This document shows, one piece after another, positions 1 through 8,876 of a DNA stretch of 64,000 nucleotides (positions are counted from its first letter, which is position 1; the number at the start of each line of letters is the position of its first letter). The notes below the pieces were generated by a model that did not search any database, was not told where the DNA came from, and was given only the letters and a program-made list of their open reading frames with translations. The DNA is from Wolfiporia cocos (lineage: Eukaryota > Basidiomycota > Agaricomycetes > Polyporales > Phaeolaceae), in contig JACCLO010000001.1 in NCBI GenBank assembly GCA_029448655.1, positions 5,084,001 to 5,148,000 on the forward strand, given 5' to 3'. The translations under genes were made by a program, and so were the position numbers.

Positions 1-428
1 TCGAGGTAACAGAGGCGGCTCACAGACTAGCACGACGCGATACGGGCCCCGGGCCAGAGAGCATCACAGCGATAGTAAGAAAGGGGCTATGCCCAATTGT
101 CGAGAATCTTAGGAATGGGGAGTAAGCCCACATTCCGTCGTAATATATACATGAGCGATGTGACTACTAGTACTGCCCTAAAGATGAGGCCTGTGCGCCG
201 TATCTACTGGGTCATGTGCTAAGTGACGCTACATGTAACTACTGTGACCATAACGTGAGTACCGGAGGCGCGCGCTACCCTACAGCGCTAACCTAACGAC
301 CAGGTGACCTGCAATAACTGGGAGTGACGCTGGAGGTGGCTATGGAGTAGAGGCGCGGCGTACGCCTAGCGCCGCACATACAACCTATAGCGAGGGAGTC
401 TAAATTAATAAAGGAATAATTTGTGACA
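1..428 (-). mobile_element. Partial LTR (family A, subtype b), cut by window edge
   Basis: This matches the right-hand LTR of element A (3344-4510) over its whole visible length, including the block around 106-165 with the TATA-like ATATATACAT and the GC-rich block at 340-380. It ends in TTGTGACA at 428. The left end lies outside the window, so it cannot be said whether this is a solo LTR or part of an element. Orientation is inferred from element A, whose transcription runs on the minus strand. Confidence 0.75.
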
Positions 429-1365
429 AACAGTGTCATATGTACATTGTCTATAATGAATTTGGTCAATGTCTCTTATGACAAGTACTATAGTAAATGA
501 TAGTGCTGTGAGCTTCTTACATTTTTATCCTAAGTATTCAGGGCTCGTGCACACATGGTTGGTGACCAATTTACAATGTATTCTATTCTGGCTTTATAAG
601 CTACTGCAGCTTTGGGGTCTTCAACATTCATACACAGCAATGCCAGAGCACCCACCACTGGGAAATACATGTGATATCTGGTGCTTGATGCTATGCAAAC
701 CCACTGGGTAATTAACCTCAAGTGGTAAGGCTGTAAATCTACTCATATCTACGTAGATATACCTAGCACTGCATGAAGCCACCGGTTTTCTGACACCTAG
801 AACTTGGTTAGAACTTGAACAGATTCTGAAGTGATTCTGGACAGATCACAACATCATTGGAATACATCCAGAATATGCATATTTCTGACATGTTTCTGAC
901 AGATTCTCAGATTGGTCTGGCCAGCTCTCAAAATACTGAACCATTACAGTCATTCTGGAATATAATGACATTTGTCAGTTTCTTTTTACATGTTGTTTTG
1001 ATGCGTCCATCTTCTGAGCCAATGTTCCAAGCCAGTAAGCACCTGTAAGTGCCCATTTCCTGAACCTGTATTCCACTGCAATTGTCTAGATTCTATGCAC
1101 TATCACACTCTCTATGTCATGGGTAATAGGAATATTAGTGGAGATATGAGATCCTGTGCCCTATGACTGTGAAATTGTTGCTGGAATGAGGATGACATTT
1201 GCAAGATTCTAGCAGTCTCACATAGCAGTCTTTATCACTGGTGGAAAATCTTCCATGACTTCAGCCAGGTTGTCAAGCCTCCATCACTGCTGCAAGGATG
1301 TACTCACATTATGACTCAAGCTGTGATGGATTATATTCACAATGTGCTGTGAACTTGTGACAATG
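429..1365. other. AT-rich intergenic DNA, no gene seen
   Basis: Short open frames on both strands here overlap, lack recognisable domains and look like chance. A perfect 12-bp palindrome TCTACGTAGATA lies near 749; the same motif recurs near 34113 followed by the same TACC. Nothing else is supported. Confidence 0.4.
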
Positions 1366-1840
1366 GGTGAATGCCCCCCTCAGTCTCGAACTTACAACTT
1401 CCAGTATCCAGTCACCTGATCCTTTAGATAGCCACGTGCGTCTTTAGCAGATAAGATAACCCGTTTGTAACGTGATTGTATATGTAAGCTGTTTAGAGTT
1501 TAGCTTAGTGCTTTGGTAGGCGCATGCACACAGGCCATGTTGCTTTAGGGTAGCCTTGATAGTCAATGCTCACTTGCATGTATATATACTAGGCCAGTCT
1601 GAGGTGTTCACCTCAGACTTCTCAATGTAACTCCAGGGCTTAGTCCCTCTTACTTGCCAAACCCCTCTGCTTGTGTACACCTGCCTGCTAGTCTGGGAGA
1701 ACCTCGACCTTGCTGTAGTACCTTGGGATTACCCATGTGATGGTACATCAGGCCCTCTGGTGTCTGAAAGGCATGTGTAGGGGAGTTAGGACTATTGGTG
1801 GTGGGGTGTGGGTGGTGGTGGTCAACACAAGTCTGTGTCA
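1366..1840 (+). mobile_element. Degenerate solo LTR (S), family of LTRs L and I
   Basis: The right end AGTCTGTGTCA and the internal block with TATATATACTAG, then GTCTGAGG...CCTCAGAC near 1598-1618, align with LTR I (19197-19589) and LTR L. CAATG at 1361-1365 and again at 1841-1845 is consistent with a 5-bp TSD. The left terminus has lost the expected TG, so the left border is uncertain. Confidence 0.45.
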
Positions 1841-1970
1841 CAATGTGTGTGTATTGTAGTCACTGCTAGATTCTAGTTCATCAAACTCATTTTCATCAAT
1901 TTCTTCATTGGGATTTTGTGGCATAGGAGTGGGTATTCTATCAGGAAATAGCTTAGCTTTTTCTGCAGAG

Positions 1971-2560
1971 TGTCACAGACTTACCAGTCTGTGAGGACCC
2001 TGTACATCAGGAGAGTCCCTACACCCCCTACTGGGCGGTGTACCAACCGCGATAGCGGTGACCTCGCGGCGTGCCCGATGGGACATCCCTATGGGAGTCC
2101 ACCGGGAGTACCAACGGTACTCCGCAAGGCGACGTGTCGGGGCTAGCACACAGTCAAGCAAGGGAAGAAGAGCCCTCGGCCAGAGTCGCACACAGAACAG
2201 GATAAGAGAGGAGCGTTAGCTCATTGACGAGAATCCTAAAGATGGGGAGTAAGCCCCATCTTGTCGTAGTTATATACATGGACGTTGAGGCAACGAATCC
2301 TACCCTAATGTAATGGCCTGTGCGCTGTAACTAAGGGATCACGGGATTGTAACGTATCATGTAACTAATGTGACCGTGATGTGTCCGTACCTGAGGCGCG
2401 CGCTACCCTACAGCGCTAAACTACTGGGTCAGATGATCTATATGGCTGGAGGAGACGCTGGAGGTGGCTGAGGATCAGGAAGACGCACGCGCACCTAGCG
2501 GCGCCTATGAATACCAATAGCGAGGGATGTACAGATACCCCCCAGGAGTGATCCGTGACA
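1971..2560 (-). repeat. Left LTR of element A (subtype a, 3' LTR)
   Basis: 590-bp LTR with TGTCACAG and CGTGACA ends. On the minus strand it has a TATATAA box (2276-2270) and, 33 nt downstream, the segment ATCTTTAGGATT (2243-2232), which is complementary to the primer-binding site at 3331-3342. Confidence 0.8.
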
Positions 2561-3330
2561 TTACCCCCCCTCCGAGAAAACGTCGTCTCTGACGTTGGTC
2601 CTACGACATCCCTTCCTGTTGGTTAATAGAGAACCTGGCACCGCTGAGGCCAGCACCACCTGTCACAATCACAGCGGGGAGCATCCAGGTTTCCTGACGG
2701 TCCGTCCGTCGGAGAGGGTTGAAGAGAAGAGGATGCGCGCTGGTGGGGACGCCAGCCCAGCGCGGCATCGAGTTGGCAAGACTCACCGAGTCGAGAGGGA
2801 CAGCCTTGTAGCTAGGTTTTTTGTTGAAGTTTTCGTGACCAGCAAGGATCGCTCCCAGCCGCTACTCACTGTGGGTGCCTGTCACCCGTGTCCGTTGTAC
2901 CCAAAGGCCAATTCTGTCGGCGTCGTGTCCATAGTCATCGCGTTGACCGGTTGTTGTGGGGTTGGGCATCCTTGCGGAGCCCTTCGCATACCCACTGGTC
3001 AAGGTTCTTGAGTCGCTCCTGCCGCCCAGGGATAATGGCCGGACTGCCCTAGACCTCCACACGCGCGTACATTCCCTTGTCAGGGGTGACTGCGGCGGGT
3101 CCTCAAACGGGGCTTACGTTGGTCGATCCCGCTACCCTGTTGTTCATGGGGGGCGGTCTTGATTGCTCACTCCGCACGGGTACTTCGCCTGGTGTAACGC
3201 TTAGTGGGGGCTCGTAAATCTACGGACCTCTGGCGCTTCTACCAGAGGCTGCCCCGCCACGTTGCCATGGCACCCTGTATGTGGAGAACCCTCGGCCCCA
3301 ACGCAGTTTGCGCCGGAGGGGAGGTAAGAT

Positions 3331-3342
3331 ATCTTTAGGATT
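3331..3342 (-). promoter_or_regulatory. Self-primer binding site of element A
   Basis: On the minus strand, one base inside the 5' LTR, the sequence AATCCTAAAGAT is the exact reverse complement of ATCTTTAGGATT, the predicted RNA start in the subtype-a LTR. No TGG-type tRNA primer site is present. The adjacent right LTR is subtype b and differs at this segment, so the match is to the left LTR. Confidence 0.6.
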
Positions 3343-3343
3343 A

Positions 3344-4510
3344 TGTCACAGACTTACCAGTCTGTGAGGACCCTGTACATCAGGGGAGTCCCTACACCCC
3401 CTACCGGGCGGTGTACCAACCGCGATAGCGGTGACCTCGCGGCGTGCCCGATGGGACATCCCTATGGGAGTCCACCGGGAGTACCATCGGTACTCCGCAA
3501 GGCGACATGTCGAGGCGTGCACAGACAAGCAAGACGAGCTGGGCCCCCGGCCAGAGAGTGCACACAAAGAGGTGAGAGTAAGGGGCTATGCCCAATTGTC
3601 GAGAATCTTAGGAATGGGGAGGAAGCCCACATTCCGTCGTAATATATACATGCGCGAGAGAGAAACTAGTACTACCCTAAAGACGTGGCCTGTGCGCCAT
3701 ATCTACCGGGTCATGTGCTTGTCACAGACTTACCTGTCTGTGCGACCCTGGCTACAGGGGAACCCCCACATGCCTGCATAGAGTGAGCAGACGGCAACGA
3801 CGTACTCATAGGACAGCCGTAGCGAACTCATAGGTCCACCCATAAGGTGCCCAGCCGCTAAGGCCCCCAGACGTCGAGTCGCAACCCACAGACTAGCAGT
3901 CAAGATGAGGCCCCGGGCCAGCAGCAACGCAGACAGATGGTAAGAGAGGAGCTTGCGCTCAATGACGAGAATCCTAAAGATGGGGCTGTAAGGCCGCCAT
4001 CTTGTCGTATATATACATACATGAGCGTAGTACCTACGAGTCCAGCCCTAAAGTAATGATCCGTGCGCATTATCTACAGGGCACATGACAAGTAACGCTA
4101 CATGTGCTAATGTGACCATGAGTGACAGTACCTGAGGCGCGCGCTACCCTACAGCGCTAACCGATCCGGTCAGGTGGTCTATATACTCGAGTACTAATGT
4201 GAGACAAGCGTTAGTGTAGCGGAGCGGCGTACGCCTAGCGCCGCCCATACAGCTAACGTGAGTGGAGTCAGGTACCCCCCCAGGGATATCCGTGACAGTG
4301 CTAAGTAACGCTACATGTAACTACTGTGACCATAGTGTGAGTACCTGAGACGCGCGCCACCCTATGGCGCTAACCTAACGACCAGGTGACCTGCAATAAC
4401 TGGGAGAGACGCTGGAGGTGGCTACAGCGCAGAGGAGCGGTGTACGCCTTGCGCCGCCCGTGCATCCTATAGTGAGGGAGTCTAAAATATAAAGGAAATA
4501 TTTTGTGACA
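3344..4510 (-). repeat. Right LTR of element A with nested solo LTR
   Basis: This LTR (about 584 bp without the insertion) starts like the left LTR for about 200 bp, then follows the subtype-b sequence seen at 1-428 to its end. It is interrupted at 3720-4297. The uninterrupted reading across the junction is preserved in the copy at 211-235. Confidence 0.8.
3720..4297 (-). mobile_element. Solo LTR (subtype a) nested in LTR of element A
   Basis: 578-bp LTR with ends TGTCACAGAC and CCGTGACA and a perfect TSD GTGCT (3715-3719, 4298-4302). The partial LTR at 1-428 shows the empty site. It carries the same AATCCTAAAGAT segment as the left LTR of A. Confidence 0.9.
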
Positions 4511-4515
4511 CAGAG

Positions 4516-5116
4516 GGTAGGGACATCTTGATGTCAGAAAAGAGTACTTGATATGAAGGAGTGAAAGTGCAAGAGACAGGCCCTTACTGGCTCAGAACAT
4601 TGGCTCAGAACATTGACGTGTCAAAACAATATGTGAAAAAAAACTGACAAGTGTCATTATATTCCAGAGCGATTGTAATAGGTTATCTGATTATATAAGA
4701 TCCTGGGTTGACATGTATATACATAAGGCAATCCTCATTTGACTTTGATACAGGCAAGCTGGCTACTAACATCATGAACCAAATGTGAAAAAGCTCTGAC
4801 TTCAACTTGTCTTTGGCTTTGGTCTGCATCCTTCAGTTCCTCCTCCTCCAAGTGCCTCTCCTCTGCCAGCAGTTCTACAGATTGTGATATGTATATACTG
4901 TGTCAAAGGGTATGCAAGCTTGTCATGCCATGACATATGGATCTCATCAATGGTCACAATACCTAATAGTCAGAGGCTGTCATACCACAGCATCAAGTTC
5001 TTGCTGATGAGGCAGTGTACTAGAAAATCAGCGGTGAGCAGTTTTCTTTATATTGACAGCAATGATCTTGTAATATCATCAATGGCAGACAATGGTCCTG
5101 GCACTATATACTTTTT
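4516..5116. other. Intergenic DNA, no gene seen
   Basis: Apart from the possible coding remnant at its left edge (to about 4580) I see no domain, RNA gene or bounded repeat here. A direct duplication of a short TGGCTCAGAACAT unit lies at 4589-4615. Confidence 0.35.
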
Positions 5117-5258
5117 CATTCTGTCGCAGTTTCTGTGATATGAAGTATAGCGCATAGCAGTCACATGATCTGTCATCTAACATATGGCAGGGGTAGTTAA
5201 GATAACCCTTACCTACACAAGCTAGAAGCTGTTAAGTAGTGGTATTATTGTCACAGAT

Positions 5259-5514
5259 TGTCACAGATTGAGGTGTTGCTGGTCTGTTAGATGTTATGGA
5301 GTAATAACTATGGTTAGACCACAGTGTGTAGAATGCACCAGCATACATGGCCTCACCATGGGAGTGAGTACTAGGCACCTACCATGGCAATATGAACTGC
5401 AGATATAGCTAGACCCTTGATAACAGCCAAGCTGTTATTGTAGCCCTTTTGGAGGAGTGGCTATAGTGCCACTCATAGGCATGCTGCATTGGGTCCATGG
5501 TGCATTCTGTGATA
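5259..5514 (+). mobile_element. Solo LTR F' inserted into its own family member
   Basis: 256-bp LTR from TGTCACAGATTG to TCTGTGATA, TSD CAGAT (5254-5258, 5515-5519). Its body (AACAGC...GCTGTT near 5423, then a TAGCCCTTTTGGAGG block near 5439) is repeated in F and in the copy at 23337. Confidence 0.7.
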
Positions 5515-6090
5515 CAGATTTATTAGGCTCCCTATAAGGATAATACAGCCTAAGTGACATTATGGAGTTTGACTAGTTTGTGAGTTCAAACACTGAGACT
5601 CTAGTTGCCAAAATAGGTGCACAGTGTGGGAAATTGAACTGCATAAGTAGCTGGACCCATAATGACAACTGAGTTGCCATTGTAGCTGTCACAGAATACC
5701 CTGGTCATGGGCTGCTGACCCCCAGCTATGTATTATAGGTTATACAGGGTGACACAGATCAACTGTGGGACTCACCGACTTGTTAAGTCTTGAACTGGAG
5801 AGGCAAGTGGGGAGGAAAGTGATAAGGCAATGGAGTTGGGATTACTCGTATGCAAGTACAGAGAAGAGAGCTGAAGACTGTAAGTCAACAGGTCTCAGCT
5901 TATATATGCCTTTGTGCAGTGCTGCATATATGCCTGCCCTAAGGTAGAGGGTCTGTGTGCCAGTAATGGCAGTATAGCTAAGTCCTAACTACTAGTGACC
6001 ATGTAAGGCTGGTAATGGCCAAACCAGAAAGGGAGCAGCTTTGGATGTGTGGGTCCTTGTAGCAGTAGTGGCTACGTGGATGACTAAGGG

Positions 6091-6789
6091 TGTCACAGAT
6101 TTGGGACATGCCACTATTTTTCCCGTATTTTTACCTATTTATCTGGTATTTCTACGACCTTGTAGACGTTTACGCTGTTAAGCGCCCGTCTACACGTACA
6201 CGCAACCAAACAACACGTACACAACGCGGTATACGTCCACTTGTCATAACAACACGTACATAACACGTTCGTACGCGTCAATGACTCAGCGGACTAACCT
6301 CCGGTGTCACGCGCCTTACTCATATCCCGATCCCGGGCTATGTCAGTACAATTGGATAAGCGGCCCGCTCGTTATCACATGCCAATGCCCTTATGATTAC
6401 TCATATCCCGATGCCGGTATATAAGAATCACATGCATGGCTTACTAACGTAGCTACAGCCACTTCCACAACATGGACCTACGGTCCAAACAAACGATCTT
6501 ACTGGTGCAGCCATTACCGGCGCACATGGTCTATTGTAGTTTACGACTTAACCATATTAGTTATGTCTGCGCACAGACCACCTTCATGTTTGGCTCCCTT
6601 ACCGGTAACCAAACAAAGCATGTATATAAGTAGGGCTATCACTGCGGATAAGCCTTAGATTTGTTCTCTGCATTCGCACAGTTACATATCATCTCTGCTT
6701 GCGCCCACTAGCCTCCTCACCAACCTCCAGCAACTCCTTCAAGTCGCTTATTAGGTTATAGTGTGAGTCCCACAGTCTAGTCTGTGTCA
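6091..6789 (+). repeat. 5' LTR of element 1
   Basis: 699 bp, TGTCACAGAT...TCTGTGTCA. Further full-length LTRs of the same family are at 15391, 26447, 35198 and 52961. Confidence 0.95.
6623..6667 (+). promoter_or_regulatory. LTR promoter and self-primer segment of element 1
   Basis: TATATAAG (6623-6630) is followed 34 nt downstream by AGATTTGTTCT (6657-6667). This 11-mer is the exact reverse complement of the primer-binding site at 6792-6802. In Tf1-type elements the first 11 nt of the transcript prime reverse transcription, so 6657 is the inferred transcription start. Confidence 0.7.
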
Positions 6790-6791
6790 TA

Positions 6792-6802
6792 AGAACAAAT
6801 CT
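6792..6802 (+). promoter_or_regulatory. Self-primer binding site of element 1
   Basis: AGAACAAATCT lies two bases inside the 5' LTR, where a tRNA primer site would be expected. It is the exact reverse complement of 6657-6667. No TGG-starting tRNA complement is present. Confidence 0.7.
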
Positions 6803-7809
6803 CCCCCTACCCCCGCCCTTGCGCTTGCGCTTGGGTCTGGGTTTCCATCCTACAGGGGCTATTACTTGTTGCTGCGCACATCCCTTTCTGCCTGACAAGG
6901 CGATTGGGATGATAGTTGAGATCTGGGGGATACATCGCCATCCTCGGCAGAGGATAGGCAACCAGGGAAGCCACACCGCCTTTTTAGGTAGGAGGCCTAC
7001 CTAACCCGGACTCCAGGGTCAAGGAGACATGGTCCTCGCTGACAAGCTTGGACTATGCGCGGTTAAGACCCGCCTGTGGAGAAAAGGGGACGGTCTGCCT
7101 GTGTGCGCCCAACCCCCTGTCATGGCAAGCGTTGTTCAGCGCCCCATCACTATCCACAGGGTCATCATTATGATGGCATGGGAATTTTCCAAAGCCGCCT
7201 CCCAGGCGTAAGGGACCTGCTTTGAACCCGTTATGGGAAAAGCAGTGAGGGGGGTGACGTAAAAAATCACCCTGCCATAGGTCACTCGCGGTAGCCAATA
7301 GCATAAGTCCTCCGGGCAGCTCGGCGTGCGAGCATGGGTCAAACGGATTTGGGGCCCCATTGGAAGAGAAGCGCGTGGCCCACTCCTTCGGGATGTGGAG
7401 CGCTGCTGTCTCGCGATCTTAGATCGACAATGGTTTTTTAGCCCTGATGTGACACCCATGTGGCTACAGACGGCAACCTCATTGTTGAAGCATGGACAGG
7501 CTAAGGGATGTAAAATCCCAGCCACTTTCCGGCATCGTCCCTCCGGGGCGGTGTCGTGTATCCGAATCCCAATCATCTGACCCAGGAACCGGCCTGGCAG
7601 TCAGCAACTCTACCCCTGGAGTCGGCGCCTCTGACCGTTAGGGTCATGCGAATATCCGCGCCGTCTCGGCACAGGGTTTGCGCGCAACATAAGAGTAATT
7701 ATGCCCCGTAGTACACCTTCTTTGCTCCTGAAAAGGAGTCCACTACCCTACCTTACATAATCCCTTCTATTCCTGTTCTTGGACGTATCACTGGGAAACT
7801 TCGTTTCTC
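6803..7809 (+). other. Untranslated leader of element 1
   Basis: About 1 kb between the primer site and ORF1, conserved at the corresponding place in element 2 (51942-52947). The small open frames here are not preserved as recognisable domains. Function is not visible; packaging or translation signals would be usual for this position. Confidence 0.5.
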
Positions 7810-8733
7810 ATGAAGGCTGCACTTTCTAGAAACATGCCCCGCGTTACCCGTCGCACCCGTGGCTCCTCCACTGCCCCCTACGTCAAACCGGCGAAGCGGT
7901 CCCTTCTCAGCCGCATCGACACCACCGACATTCCTCGGGCAGAGGACGTCACTTACACCCTTCCTGTAAAGGAAGACTACACCGGGAAACTCCATCTTTG
8001 GGAGATTCCTGTCCACATGCCAAAGCACATCGCTGAGGCTGGGAAACCCGCTCCTCGACCTCCCAAACCAGTTCCACTTGCCAAGCGCATCTGGACAGAG
8101 GAAGAGAAGCTAGCGCAATCCATTACCGCCATGGAGAACCTTATCGAACTCCGCGAACTCAACAAGCTCAAGCTCGCCCGCGATAAGCTGAATAAGCGAA
8201 TCGCCGCCAAACAAGCCGCCAAGGAAGCCAAGCAATCAGCTTCTTCACTGGCCCTCCGTCTCTCCAGCCCGGCGGCCGGACCTTCCGTTCCGGCCAACCA
8301 CAAGATTCTCGACCCTTCCCTCGTCTTCGGGAAGAAGAAGCCTCTCCAAGCATGCGATCAAGTTATTCCCATGCTAGAAGGCACTCTCACTCGTCTCACT
8401 CCTCTCGCCAACCATCCCCCTAATTACCCAGGCTTCCATATGGAAAACGACATGCGTTTCCATACTATGGTAGTAGAATTGGAGGACTTGGTGGATAACG
8501 TAAAGGATAGAGCAAGACGGGGGAGGATCACCAATAGAGACTGGAGAATTATGAAAAAGTACTGTAAACAGCTCGGCAGTATTTCCTTTTTGGATTGGCG
8601 TACGGACTTAGCTCGTATCATAGCAGAATGCGTAGCGCTACAAATTTCTTTTGCCTTCGGTGTAACACCACCTGACAAGGTGGCAGGGCCCTCAACTACT
8701 TCGGTAGAAGAGGATATACTCGCGATTGTATAG
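7810..8733 (+). CDS. ORF1, unknown protein upstream of gag (element 1)
   Basis: A 307-residue protein of no family I recognise, encoded between the leader and gag. The first 30 residues are basic (MPRVTRRTR from residue 9, an alternative start). Residues about 97-145 are Glu/Lys/Leu/Ala-rich with few helix breakers and could form a coiled coil. Residues about 155-180 are Ser/Pro-rich. The last 110 residues look like a compact helical domain with a conserved WRIMKKYCKQLG stretch. The same frame exists in element 2 with high identity but one stop codon, which shows it is a real part of the family. It is not a Gag, as a zinc-knuckle Gag follows separately. Possible roles such as a second structural or nucleic-acid-binding protein are only guesses. 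Confidence 0.75.
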   Translation: MKAALSRNMPRVTRRTRGSSTAPYVKPAKRSLLSRIDTTDIPRAEDVTYTLPVKEDYTGKLHLWEIPVHMPKHIAEAGKPAPRPPKPVPLAKRIWTEEEKLAQSITAMENLIELRELNKLKLARDKLNKRIAAKQAAKEAKQSASSLALRLSSPAAGPSVPANHKILDPSLVFGKKKPLQACDQVIPMLEGTLTRLTPLANHPPNYPGFHMENDMRFHTMVVELEDLVDNVKDRARRGRITNRDWRIMKKYCKQLGSISFLDWRTDLARIIAECVALQISFAFGVTPPDKVAGPSTTSVEEDILAIV

Positions 8734-8876
8734 TAGAAATACTATCATCTTTTAACTCTGAAATAGAGTGCGAGTGTGATCTATAACGAAAGTTGCAGCT
8801 TTCAAACCCAATCCCTTCTTAAGAATCTAAGACAATGAGTAACCGGAAACTAACATTCGTCACAAACAGATTCACA

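Larger units (their letters stand above)
1971..4510 (-). mobile_element. Element A: non-autonomous LTR retrotransposon
   Basis: The element is bounded by TGTCACAGAC at the left and TTTTGTGACA at the right and by a perfect 5-bp TSD, CAGAG (1966-1970 and 4511-4515). The left LTR is 1971-2560 and the right LTR 3344-4510, the latter inflated by a nested solo LTR. The internal region (2561-3343, 783 bp) has no gag or pol. Read on the minus strand it begins with a self-primer site (3331-3342) and ends with a purine tract (complement of 2561-2575), so the element is transcribed leftward. It must rely on proteins supplied by another element. The two LTRs are nearly identical for about 200 bp and then belong to different subtypes, so the pair is a mosaic. 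Confidence 0.85.
1841..4580 (-). pseudogene. Possible coding remnant split by element A
   Basis: If element A and one copy of its CAGAG duplication are removed, the minus strand reads as one open frame of about 60 codons from near 4580 to 4516 and on from 1970 to about 1841. The peptide is rich in Pro, Asn, Asp and Glu in its C-terminal part (motif PTPMPQNPNEE, then an acidic run) and runs into LTR S, where the first stop is met. I do not recognise the family. It could be the tail of a transposase or host protein; length alone does not prove coding. Composition and absence of stops across the insertion are the only evidence. Confidence 0.25.

Noticed and set aside
469..721. Two overlapping small open frames on opposite strands
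   Set aside because: No domain, AT-rich context, mutual overlap; likely chance.
2595..3162. Open frames inside element A
   Set aside because: They occur in both strands and several frames of a GC-rich internal region, with no Gag/Pol motif; not supported as genes.
6790..6810. tRNA-primer binding site for element 1
   Set aside because: No TGG-type complement to a tRNA 3' end; the self-primer complement explains the site better.
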